A stretch of DNA of 64,000 nucleotides, taken from assembly GCA_963764685.1 (NCBI GenBank), contig CAVXTT010000020.1:124001-188000 (forward strand), written 5' to 3'. This DNA comes from CAVXTT01 sp963764685 (lineage in GTDB: Bacteria; Bacteroidota; Ignavibacteria; Ignavibacteriales; Ignavibacteriaceae). Below, piece after piece: positions 1 to 8,904 of this stretch. Within the stretch, counting starts at the first letter, position 1, and every line of letters begins with the position of its first letter. The translations under genes were made by a program, and so were the position numbers. A model generated the notes under the pieces. The model was not told the origin of the DNA. It saw only the letters and a program-made list of their open reading frames with translations, and made no database searches.

Positions 1-1
1 A

Positions 2-1268
2 GGAGATGTACAGCATTGGTGGCATCCGCCTGCCGGGAGAGGAGTTCGTACACATTGTTCTGATGATTATCTCTGGCTGCCTTTGGCAGTATGCCGTTAT
101 GTGCTAAGCACAGGAGATACAGGTGTCCTGGATGAATCTGCTTATTTTCTGGAAAGCCGTGCAGTTGCCCCGGAAGTTGATTCCTATTATGATCTTCCGA
201 ACAGATCTGAAGTATCCGTAAGTTTATATCATCACTGTGTGCAGGCAATAACCTATGCATTCAGATTTGGTGACCACGGTTTACCGCTGATAGGCAGCGG
301 TGACTGGAATGACGGAATGAATATGGTCGGCATAAAAGGTAAAGGGGAAAGTGTATGGTTAGGATTCTTTCTCTATGAAGTGCTTATTCAGTTTGAAAAG
401 ATTGCACGGCTGCGGGAGGATTTTCAGTTTGTAGAACGATGCAAAAGTGAAGCCGTCCAGCTGCGAAAAAATATAGAACAGAACGGATGGGATGGTGAAT
501 GGTACCGAAGGGCTTACTTCGATGATGGAACACCTCTGGGATCTTCGGATAATCCGGAATGCAGGATAGATTCAATTGTACAAAGCTGGTCGGTGCTTTC
601 CGGTGCAGGGGATAAAATGCGTTCACGCATTGCTATGGAGGCATTGGATAAAAATCTTGTCCGCCGGGATCAGAAGCTGATACAGCTTTTGGATCCTCCT
701 TTCGATAAATCAGATTTGAATCCCGGTTATATAAAAGGTTATGTTCCCGGTGTAAGAGAAAACGGGGGACAGTATACACATGCTGCAATATGGGCAGCGA
801 TGGCATTTGCAGCTTTGGGTGACAGTAAACGTGCATGGGAACTGCTTAACATTATCAATCCTCTCAATCATGCTTCTTCACCGGAGGATATCTCTGTTTA
901 CAAAGTTGAACCATATGTAATAGCTGCTGATGTCTATGCCATAAAACCTCATACAGGCCGCGGCGGATGGACCTGGTATACCGGTTCGTGCTGGATGGAT
1001 GTACAGGCTTATTGTTGAATCACTCCTGGGATTAAGACTTGAAGTAGATAAACTTTATATTGAACCCTGCATTCCTGCTGACTGGCAAACATTTAAAGTT
1101 CATTACAGGTACCGTGAAACTGTTTACCACATTTACGTTATTCAGACAAAAGAAATTGATACTGGTTTGATCATAACAGTTGACGGCATTCAGAATCCGG
1201 ATAAGATTATTCCGCTTATCGACGACCGTCAGGACCATACAGTAGAAGTTAAATTGAGATTGGAATAG
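2..1268 (+). CDS. GH94-family glycoside phosphorylase / cyclic beta-1,2-glucan synthase C-terminus (partial, frameshifted)
   Basis: The reading frame is open from base 2, so the N-terminal part lies outside the window; a TTG at 83 is internal, not a start. The fragment begins with GDVQHWWHPP and GRGVRT, hallmarks of the GH94 catalytic (alpha/alpha)6 barrel, and carries GSGDWNDGMN near 293-322, whose first Asp is the general acid of the family. In GH94 enzymes this domain phosphorolyses beta-linked glucans or trims cyclic beta-1,2-glucan in NdvB-type synthases; which applies cannot be decided without the N-terminus. After GGWTWYTGS the frame breaks at about 989: removing one T restores AGWMYRLIVES and the GH94 C-terminal beta-sandwich, ending at 1268. 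The break is probably a sequencing error. Confidence 0.85.
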
Positions 1269-1414
1269 CTGGATTTTGCTGTATCATTTCTAAGGTTTCA
1301 GTGGAAAAACAAGGAAAGTCCAATTCACCGGGCGGTACAAGGTCATTTTGAAAATTTCGGTTGAATTGTGTCTTTTATTTTTAGGCTAACTTAATATGGA
1401 ATATCTTTTTTAAT

Positions 1415-1678
1415 CTATTTGTAAAGTTTACTGCTGGTAATATCCTCTGAAATAATTGATTTTGCTTTAAGATACGATTGTGCAGTGCCCTGATCATTTT
1501 TACCCGGTCTTATATCCTTTACCTCTCCCCCCAGCACAATTACTTTTGCATCCAGTATTCTTTGGTCTGTCCAGAATTGCCGGACTGTAATTTTTCCCTG
1601 AAGATATTCATTAATTAAATCACAAAGTGCTTTTCGGCTTGTATTAATTTTATCATTAATGTTTGATAAAGATTCCAT
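1415..1678 (-). CDS. Small hypothetical protein, 87 aa
   Basis: An 87-residue ORF with an ATG start preceded by a weak purine-rich site (GAGG about 9 bases upstream). The product is hydrophilic with a helical N-terminal half, no signal peptide, no membrane segment and no motif I recognise. It stands alone between the GH94 gene and a repeat-filled intergenic region. Base composition is like neighbouring coding DNA and no competing ORF covers it, which is why it is kept, but there is no family evidence. Confidence 0.35.
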   Translation of the reverse strand: MESLSNINDKINTSRKALCDLINEYLQGKITVRQFWTDQRILDAKVIVLGGEVKDIRPGKNDQGTAQSYLKAKSIISEDITSSKLYK

Positions 1679-1870
1679 AATTATGCCTCAGCTTTCCAGA
1701 AGTCCAAATTAGTTAGCTAAAATAATGAAATATCTAAATGCCCGCTTAAAGAACGATTAAAATAATAACAAATTATAAATTCAAATACAATAAAATTCTT
1801 TTTTGCGCTTAGGAAACTTTTAATAATTAGCATCTTTATTCAAAAGGAATGTATGCAATTTTTAGATGTC

Positions 1871-2222
1871 GTCATTGCAAACCTGCCTGCGGTAGGCAGG
1901 GGAGTCTTCGACTGAAGCAATCTCACGCACCGGGATGGTTGGATGGTTGGATGAATGGATGACTGTCTGAATAAAATGCGTCATTGCGAAGGAGTCTTCG
2001 ACTGAAGCAATCCCACGCTCCCTTCTGATAGGGAATAGACCTTTAAAAGATTTTACGCCATATAGAAAGGACAGGTCAACTTCGCACCCCTTTGGTAATT
2101 GCCCCTTGCATTCGGTGGGTGCCCATAGCGGAACGCTCACTGAGCGTTCCTTACATTTTGCGTTTTGCACCATCGAACCATCGAACTATAGTACCATCGT
2201 ACCTGCCTGCGACGGGCAGGCC
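1871..2222. repeat. Intergenic cluster of dispersed repeats
   Basis: The 680 bp gap before the methyltransferase is mostly repeats. Two copies of a GTCATTGC...GGAGTCTTCGACTGAAGCAATC(T/C)CACGC element lie at about 1871-1928 and 1980-2017; inverted relatives occur at 14301-14334 and 14579-14612. The first contains the palindrome CCTGCCTGCGGTAGGCAGG, and a related CCTGCCTGCGACGGGCAGG lies near 2202. Two runs with 8 bp period (GATGGTTG type at 1932-1964; CCATCGAA type at 2170-2203) are also present. An ORF crossing this region is an artefact of the repeats. Confidence 0.7.
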
Positions 2223-2359
2223 ATCGATCTCTATGTAAAAGGAATGTACAGCTTTTATAAATTTTAATGACAACAATTTAGTCCATCATAATAGATTCCC
2301 GCTTACATGACTTGCCCTGCAATATTGATGATTTTTACTATTTGTTTTATCTTCTTATA

Positions 2360-3115
2360 ATGAAGTTTGAAGATCATTTCTCCCAATTAGCAAAAACTTA
2401 CTCCATGTACAGACCGGGATATCCAGACGCCCTTTTTGAATATCTCGCAGGCTGCTGCAAAGAGCATAACCTTGCGTGGGACTGCGGTACGGGAAACGGA
2501 CAGGCAGCTGTTGCACTTACAAAATATTTTGAGCAGGTTATTGCAACCGATGCCAGTAAAGAACAAATCGGATTGGCATCACTGCATCCTGATATAACCT
2601 ATCGGGTTGAAGAAGCGGAAAATGTATCCCTGCCGGATTCCAGCACAGATTTGCTGACTGCGGCAGCTGCAGTGCACTGGTTTAATTTCGAAAAATTTTA
2701 CAGGAAAGTAAAAAGTGTTTTAAAGCCGGAAGGCATAGTTGCTTTCTGGACTTACAACCAGGTTAGAGTATCCCCGGATGTAGATTCGCTGGTTAAGAAA
2801 TATATTTATGAAATTCTCGGGAACTATTGGCCTGAACGTTTTGAATATGTAAGAACCGGATACAGAACACTCCCGTTTCCTTTTGAAGAATTAAACCCTC
2901 CTGAGTTTGAAATGACAGCCGAATGGGACCTTAACCAGCTCGCAGGTTTTTTGAACAGCTGGTCGGCTACAAAAATTTATTTGGATAAAACAGGAAAGCA
3001 TCCTTTAAACAACATATGGGATGATCTGCTTAATTCCTGGGGAGATGAGAAAACCAAATATCCTGTACGCTTTCCTCTTTTTCTGCGGGTGGGAAAAGTT
3101 CATATGTCCGTATAG
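2360..3115 (+). CDS. Class I SAM-dependent methyltransferase
   Basis: A 251-residue soluble protein, read from the ATG at 2360 because the upstream in-frame ATG adds a non-conserved stretch before MKFEDHFSQLAKTY, the usual N-terminus of this group. Motif I of the Rossmann-fold methyltransferases is WDCGTGNGQAA (residues about 40-50), followed by an acidic residue at the end of strand 2 (IATDAS) and the post-motif AAAVHWFNFEKFY typical of the trans-aconitate methyltransferase-like / Methyltransf_11 group. The family methylates small molecules with S-adenosylmethionine; the substrate cannot be told. It appears to be a single-gene unit. Confidence 0.8.
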   Translation: MKFEDHFSQLAKTYSMYRPGYPDALFEYLAGCCKEHNLAWDCGTGNGQAAVALTKYFEQVIATDASKEQIGLASLHPDITYRVEEAENVSLPDSSTDLLTAAAAVHWFNFEKFYRKVKSVLKPEGIVAFWTYNQVRVSPDVDSLVKKYIYEILGNYWPERFEYVRTGYRTLPFPFEELNPPEFEMTAEWDLNQLAGFLNSWSATKIYLDKTGKHPLNNIWDDLLNSWGDEKTKYPVRFPLFLRVGKVHMSV

Positions 3116-3241
3116 AAGCAGGCACAAAATTAACCACTATGCTGAGATCACATATTACGATAACAGCCGAGGAAGTTTAAACTAGTTATTTCTTCCGGCA
3201 TATTTGATAAATAAAAGTAGAATGTTAGAGTCAGTTTGTGC

Positions 3242-3269
3242 TTTTCTCAAAAGGAGCTTTTTGAGAAAA
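3242..3269. repeat. Perfect 11-bp hairpin
   Basis: TTTTCTCAAAA and its exact complement TTTTGAGAAAA flank a short GC-richer loop. It lies between a plus-strand methyltransferase and a minus-strand gene that converge, so it may end transcription from either side, but the tail is not a clean T-tract. The rest of 3116-3577 holds an imperfect inverted pair (CAACCTCCG near 3331, GGGAGGTTCC near 3370) and no gene. Confidence 0.45.
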
Positions 3270-3451
3270 TTACATAAAATCCGGCTTACTTTTGCTCCAT
3301 TAAATCTCTCAGTTTATGGGATAGCTTAAGGCAACCTCCGACATGCTTTCGATATAGTCGCTAAACTTAGGGAGGTTCCCCATAGGTTCAACGTTTTCAG
3401 CTCAGATATAAAGTAAAATTCCAGCCTGAAGAAATTTCATTCCATTCAGGA

Positions 3452-3487
3452 GATTAGTTGATTGGTTGATTAGTTGATTGGTTGATT
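3452..3487. repeat. 8-bp-period tandem repeat (TTGATTRG type)
   Basis: Units of TTGATTAG/TTGATTGG repeat about four times downstream of the gene that ends at 3578. The same unit recurs at 28339-28390. Confidence 0.75.
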
Positions 3488-3577
3488 CGGAATGAAGGAT
3501 CTTAATGGATGATATAATATCCGGTATCTGGTAAATGCTGATATACTTTATACCGATGAGTCCAGATTTAGAGGCTC

Positions 3578-4156
3578 TTACCAGGCATAGCCGATATCGA
3601 ATCTAAGCGCTGGTGCAAATCCGTCATAATCATTGAAGTCATCACTGCTCCCCTCGAAAAAGTAATAGTCCAGGCCAATACCGAGTCCGATTGCAAACTC
3701 ATCTCCCGGAAACCACTGCCAGCCTATCAATCCCCCGAGCGAGGTTATTGATACTGTCTCGCTTTCTTCGGTAAGACTGTTATATGAAAAATTAGGTGCG
3801 AGGTAAAATCCTTTCAAGTTCTTTCCCTTGGGATAAAATCTTGCTTCGGCATTCACGCCGAATCCTGATACTCCTGATGGGGTGGGTATCTGTATCCCGC
3901 CCCCGATTGCTGCACCGTCGCCTATTTTATGAAAGTACGAGATATTATAGAATAGTAAAAACTTCAAGGGGTTTATGACAATCATACTGCTTCGCGGAGT
4001 AATGTCTTCAGTTTTAGAGATGGTGACTGATTCAGTATATATAGTGTCACCGGTTTCAGGATCAATTGTCCACTTCTTTTCACCAGTACGTTCCTGCCCG
4101 AACCCGACGGAAAACAATGAGGCAGAAATTAAAATAGCCAGAAATAAGGTTTTCAT
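3578..4156 (-). CDS. Small outer-membrane beta-barrel-like secreted protein
   Basis: 192 residues starting with a clear Sec signal peptide (MKTLFLAILISASLFSVGFG, cleavage likely before QER). The mature part alternates polar and apolar residues with many Gly and aromatic residues, including GGLIGWQWFPGDEFAIGLG, and ends in FDIGYAW, whose terminal aromatic residue is typical of outer-membrane barrels. About eight strands would fit the length. No named family was recognised. Its role is unknown; it is monocistronic and convergent with the methyltransferase. Confidence 0.6.
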   Translation of the reverse strand: MKTLFLAILISASLFSVGFGQERTGEKKWTIDPETGDTIYTESVTISKTEDITPRSSMIVINPLKFLLFYNISYFHKIGDGAAIGGGIQIPTPSGVSGFGVNAEARFYPKGKNLKGFYLAPNFSYNSLTEESETVSITSLGGLIGWQWFPGDEFAIGLGIGLDYYFFEGSSDDFNDYDGFAPALRFDIGYAW

Positions 4157-4285
4157 TTCGACATCTTTTTTGATGTTATTATGAAATTTACGTTAAAGAA
4201 TTCAAACTTGGAAATTAAAATGAAGTTCTTGGTTAAGAATATTGTGGGGTGAATTGAATTTTCATCAATTCTTTGCGAATTAAGA

Positions 4286-4309
4286 GAGGGGAGCGGTTGG
4301 CTCCCCCTC
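4286..4309 (-). terminator. Hairpin downstream of the SBBP-repeat gene
   Basis: Read on the minus strand, GAGGGGGAGCC - AACC - GCTCCCCTC forms a GC-rich stem just after the stop at 4316, followed by TCTTAATT. It is a plausible intrinsic terminator although the T-tract is short. Confidence 0.5.
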
Positions 4310-4315
4310 ATTAGT

Positions 4316-5971
4316 CTATTTCATTAAGATCATTTTTCTTGCTGATTGAAATGAGCTGCTGCCATTTGCAGCTTCAGCTTCTATTTTATAGATATAAACA
4401 CCTGAAACAATATTGTCTGCTGACCAGTCTACCTGATAACTGCCTGCCGGTTTAATTTCATCGACAAGTACATCCTGTAATTGTCCCAGAACATTATAAA
4501 CTGTAATCCGAACTTTACTTTCAATAGGAAGTTCATAACTGAATTTTGTTGAGGGATTAAACGGGTTAGGATAATTTTGTGAGAGATTGTATTCAGCAGG
4601 AGTAAGGTCATCCGGCTCAACACCTACTGTTCCTGATTGTGAATATTTTATTGTTGTATAATCATAATCAGTACCTGATCCTGAGCTATAGCCGGTTACA
4701 TAAACATTCCGTGAGTGATCAACTGTTACAGCATATGTACCGTCGTAGCTTCCTGCTCCGTCATACAGCTGAACCCAATCCTCGTTGCCCGATGAGCTGT
4801 AACGGATAGTTGCAAAGTCCGATGCCGCAGTACCGGCTACAAAACCACTCACATAGACATTTGCCGAATCATCCATTGCCATCGAGAAAAATATATCACC
4901 TCCGTTGCCGGGTCCGTTATATGATTTTGTCCATAGCAGATCTCCCGCAGCAGAATATTTAAGGGTTACACAATCAACCCCTGTCAATGTTGTATGATTG
5001 CCGGTTACATAAACATTGCCGGTTGAATCCACTGCATCAGCCCATCCTGCATCATATGCATTTGCGGGTCCATTATAATGCTGTATCCAGAGCAGGTCTC
5101 CTGCCGGTGAATATTTTATGGTTGTAACATTATCACCTGAAGCTGTGTCTGCACTTTGTCCTGCTACATAAACATTCCCTGCATTATCCAGATCCAGCCA
5201 GTATGCATAATCATTTCCATCTGCACTACCGTTAAGCCGCCTTACCCAGAGAGTATCACCATCCGGGCTATACTTTATTGTAGTCATATCGTGCAGATTA
5301 TTTAACCCGCCGCTCCAGCCGGTGATGTAAACGAATTCTGAATCATCAACCGCAATATAGTTGGCATAATCAATCGAGGTACCGGGCCCTCCGTACTCTT
5401 CAGCCCATAACAGTGTACCCGAAGAATTATATTTTAATGTTATGAATTCACCGCTCGTAATACCGTCGCTCATAAATCCAGTAGTATATACATTCCCTTC
5501 ATCATCGACAGCTATTGAATAAGCGTAAGCACTATAATTCAGGTGAGGACTTGTCCATCTCCTGATCCAGGCAGTATCACCACTCGTAGTATATTTTATA
5601 ATAAAAATATCATAGACCGCAGAGGTGCCATTACCGAAACCTCCTACATAAGCATTCCCCTCATTATCAACCGTGATAGCATATCCGTAATCGGTTCCGC
5701 CGACTGATCCTGCATAAGTCTTAGCCCACTGAAGTGTGCCATCGGGGGAATATTTTACAGTATGACAATCAGGATTTCCTATTGTTGTTTCAATCCACCC
5801 CGTAACATAAACATTCCCAGATGGATCAGTCTCAACATCGTGTCCGTGATCGCTACCGTTAGCAGGACCATTAATCCTTTTCACCCATTCCTCTGTAACC
5901 TGTGCATTTGAATCTGCAATGGCTCCATAGGAAATAATTAAAGCAGATAGAGTCAGTATTTTTAGGATCAT
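4316..5971 (-). CDS. Secreted SBBP-type beta-propeller repeat protein with T9SS sorting domain
   Basis: 551 residues with an N-terminal signal peptide. From about residue 30 to 445 there are eight to nine copies of a ~50-residue unit containing D.(A/S)GNVYVTG, TIKYS..GD.LW and Y.G......Y, the pattern of the SBBP (seven-bladed beta-propeller) repeat. The last ~85 residues are a type A T9SS C-terminal domain: NLSQNYPNPFNPSTKFSYE, a GQLQD.LVDE strand, GVYIYKI and final KMILMK. Type IX secretion would carry it across the outer membrane and attach or release it at the surface. The ligand is unknown. A related propeller protein follows at 6954-8694. Confidence 0.85.
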   Translation of the reverse strand: MILKILTLSALIISYGAIADSNAQVTEEWVKRINGPANGSDHGHDVETDPSGNVYVTGWIETTIGNPDCHTVKYSPDGTLQWAKTYAGSVGGTDYGYAITVDNEGNAYVGGFGNGTSAVYDIFIIKYTTSGDTAWIRRWTSPHLNYSAYAYSIAVDDEGNVYTTGFMSDGITSGEFITLKYNSSGTLLWAEEYGGPGTSIDYANYIAVDDSEFVYITGWSGGLNNLHDMTTIKYSPDGDTLWVRRLNGSADGNDYAYWLDLDNAGNVYVAGQSADTASGDNVTTIKYSPAGDLLWIQHYNGPANAYDAGWADAVDSTGNVYVTGNHTTLTGVDCVTLKYSAAGDLLWTKSYNGPGNGGDIFFSMAMDDSANVYVSGFVAGTAASDFATIRYSSSGNEDWVQLYDGAGSYDGTYAVTVDHSRNVYVTGYSSGSGTDYDYTTIKYSQSGTVGVEPDDLTPAEYNLSQNYPNPFNPSTKFSYELPIESKVRITVYNVLGQLQDVLVDEIKPAGSYQVDWSADNIVSGVYIYKIEAEAANGSSSFQSARKMILMK

Positions 5972-6183
5972 ATTTTACCTCTGGTATTAAAGTCATCAAA
6001 ATTAGGGATATTCAGTTAATAATTCTGAATTACGTTTTATTATCTGCTGAATAATCTCAATGTAGATAAGCTATATTACCTTTATTAATTTGGTGCAGGT
6101 CACATAATCATTTCTTTCAGTTTTCTTCCGTACATCATTCCGAAAGTCATTGCTATCTTTCTTCATAAATCTAAATCATTAAT

Positions 6184-6855
6184 ATGAAAGCTATAAAATT
6201 CATTGCCTCTAAAAGTTCAGGCGAGGTGAGCGGACTTTTGAATTTACCGCAAAAAGCAAAAGCTCTTATGCTCTTCGCTCACGGAGCAGGAGCACCTATG
6301 AACCATCCCTTTATGAATAAAGCGGCAGATTATCTTGCTGAACAGGGGATAGGGACTCTTAGGTATAATTTCCCGTATACAGAGAAGAAAATTAAAAGAA
6401 TTGATCCGTTACCAATACTTTTGGAAACAGTCCGCTCTGCAGTTAAAGCAGCGGAAAAATATGCCGGAGATATTCCATTATTTGCAGGGGGTAAATCAAT
6501 GGGGGGAAGAATGACGTCTCAGGCAGCAGCTGTAAATCCTTTGGAAGGAGTTAAAGGCATTATATTCTTCGGCTTTCCTCTCCACGCACCGGGAAAGGAA
6601 ACAACTGAAAGAGCCGATCATTTATTCAAGGTAACTGTGCCAATGCTTTTTCTGCAGGGCACCAGGGATAAACTTGCAAATCTTGATCTCCTTAAACCAA
6701 TTATATCCAAGCTTGGAAAGAAAGCGCACCTTTACATATTAGAAGGTGCAGATCATTCATTTCATATGCTGAAAAGCTCGGGCAGGTCTGACGATGAAAT
6801 TATTAAGGAGACTGCTGGGAAAGTAAAAGTCTGGGCAGAATCTATTATAAAATAA
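6184..6855 (+). CDS. Alpha/beta hydrolase, dienelactone-hydrolase/KANL3-Tex30-like
   Basis: 223 residues, cytoplasmic, no signal peptide. The fold markers are FAHGAGAPMNHPF (oxyanion region, residues 32-43), the nucleophile elbow GGKSMGGRM with Ser105, Asp162 in GTRDK, and His191 in GADHSF. This triad and the HGAGAP motif match the small KANL3/Tex30 (DUF type) hydrolase group found widely in bacteria. The substrate is not known. The gene is preceded by a 210-bp AT-rich gap and followed by a hairpin shared with the convergent propeller gene. Confidence 0.85.
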   Translation: MKAIKFIASKSSGEVSGLLNLPQKAKALMLFAHGAGAPMNHPFMNKAADYLAEQGIGTLRYNFPYTEKKIKRIDPLPILLETVRSAVKAAEKYAGDIPLFAGGKSMGGRMTSQAAAVNPLEGVKGIIFFGFPLHAPGKETTERADHLFKVTVPMLFLQGTRDKLANLDLLKPIISKLGKKAHLYILEGADHSFHMLKSSGRSDDEIIKETAGKVKVWAESIIK

Positions 6856-6904
6856 AAAATAGAAATTAAGTATTAAATGTTGTCAAGTTTAAAAAATGAA
6901 TTGT

Positions 6905-6938
6905 ATGAAATGCAGGTGTCAAATCGACCTGCATTCAT
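6905..6938. terminator. Hairpin between convergent genes
   Basis: ATGAAATGCAGGT pairs with ACCTGCATTCAT across a nine-base loop. It lies in the 98-bp gap between the plus-strand hydrolase and the minus-strand T9SS protein and could serve both, though no long T-tract follows. Confidence 0.45.
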
Positions 6939-6953
6939 AAAATGTATTATTCC

Positions 6954-8694
6954 TTACTTTAGTAAAATCATCTTTCTGGTCTCAACAAAATTTCCTGTAC
7001 TGCCGTCGTCAGGTATGGTATAAAGCCTGTAGAAGTAAACTCCGCCCGGAAGATTGTCGGCTGTCCAGGTAAACTCATATGTACCTGCAGGTTTCTCTCC
7101 GCTTACAAGTGTCTCAATTTCATTCCCCAGTATATCGATCACCTGTATAGTAACAATGGATGATTGGGACAAGGCATATCTTATTTTCGTAGAAGGGTTA
7201 AAGGGATTCGGATAATTCTGCTCTAAGGTAAATTCTCCCGGCATTACCGCCTCTATTTTTACTTCCGGGGAATATTCGAATGCTCCGTTGTAATCTAGCT
7301 GCTTTAATCTGTATGACTGACTTTCCGGGGAGGCGGATGATTCAGTAAATGAATAACTATGCGCCTCCGTGGTATTTCCAAAACCCCGAACGAAACCCAG
7401 GGTATGCCAATTACTGAGATCATATTTTTTCTGAATTTCAAATCCCAGGTTATTTACTTCGGTTGCTGTCGTCCAATTTATAAGTACATCGGCACCTTCT
7501 CTGTGCGCAGTAAAACTGGTTAACTCAACAGGTACGTGCATCGAGAAGCTTAACAAGATAAACATCACCAAGCCCCTGTCCGAAAGACCAGGACCACCCG
7601 CTTACTAAATAAGCTCCTGACTGTACAGACCCAATTGAAAAAGCACGGTCATCACCTGACCCGCCTATTGTTCTTGACCATAGCGAATCACCTGTTGAGT
7701 TTGTTCTTACAACGTACATATCATATCCGCCTGCTCCATGTGAAGACATTCCTGCAATTACATAACCCCCGTCGGGCAGCTGTTTGATCGATTCCCCCTG
7801 CTCTGCATCTACGGTACCATAAATTTTCTTCCATATCAGGTTACCGGCTGCGCCTAATTTTATAATCAGCAAATCTGCGTCTGTAGTGAACGAAGTTTCG
7901 GTACCTGTAAGTATAAACCCCCCGTCAGGCGTTGCCTGAATATCATAACACTCGCTTTGCCAGGAGCCGGGGTATATGTTGCTCCATACTGCATTTCCCA
8001 AACTATCAGTTCTGATAATGTAAGAAGCCCAGGTAGAGCTCTGGGTAAATCCCCCGATAATAAAACCACCGTCGCTTAGCTGCTGCACAGCCAGGGCAAC
8101 ATCACCCCCTTCATTTTCCCTGAAAAAAACTTTTTTCCATTGCACATTCCCGTTCATATCTGTTTTAATGATATACATATCGTAATTTCCGAAAGAGCCG
8201 TGCATAAGCCACGTCTGACCGGCAATAATATATCCCCCGTCTGATGTCTGCCAGACAGCGTGCCCCCGGTCGTCATCGCCAAAGCCATAGTCATACTGCT
8301 GCTGCCATTGCATATTTCCTTCACTGTCTGTCTTTATGAGGAATGGATCAAAGATCTGCGGACTCACTTCTGTCATCCCCGCAATAATAAAACCTCCGTC
8401 CTGTGTCTGTCTCAAAGATCTTCCCCAATCGTTTATGCCCGGATTGAATGTCCTGCTCCATAACTGGTTGCCGGCTGAATCGGTCTTCATTAAAAGAACA
8501 TCCTTTACACTATTTGAACTCTTAAAGCCTGCAATAACGATCTCGCCCGAATTTGTCATTACCAGCGACTCACCACCGTCGTCTCCTGTGCCCCCAAATA
8601 GCTTAGACCATTGTGTAGACTGAGCTTTTGTATCAGGAAGAAGGACGAATAATGTTATAAGAATAATAAATAAATACAGTTGTAACTTTTTCAT
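6954..8694 (-). CDS. Secreted repeat (propeller-like) protein with T9SS sorting domain, frameshifted
   Basis: Starts with a signal peptide (MKKLQLYLFIILITLFVLLP...AQS). The first ~370 residues hold about seven ~50-residue repeats with the pattern S(I/L)..T.DGG(F/Y)IIAG and (L/V)(I/M)KTDS.GN..W, a bacterial beta-propeller-like repeat common in surface proteins of this lineage. Around 7535-7550 the frame breaks after GDVYLVKLLDA; shifting by one base gives VPVELTSFTA, the usual lead-in to the fibronectin-like and sorting domains, then QNYPNPFNPSTKIRY and a final KMILLK at 6954. One gene of about 580 residues is therefore annotated. The break is likely an indel error. Confidence 0.8.
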
Positions 8695-8904
8695 AAGCTG
8701 ATCCCTTTATTGATTGTCTTCAATAGATTCAGTATAATTTAACAAGTGTTTCGGGACATAAAATACAAAAACAAAAACTCCGCCAGTCAATAGGGAAGCC
8801 GGATCTCATTGTTATTTTAATATGTTCCGGCAGTATCATAACAACAGAACCTTTCGTATTTTAGTAATAATATTAAACGGTAAAAATACTTATCGGGGTC
8901 AGTT

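Noticed and set aside
1862..2173. 103-residue ORF on the minus strand
   Set aside because: It runs through dispersed repeats (two GTCATTGC elements and an 8-bp array) and has no protein-like composition.
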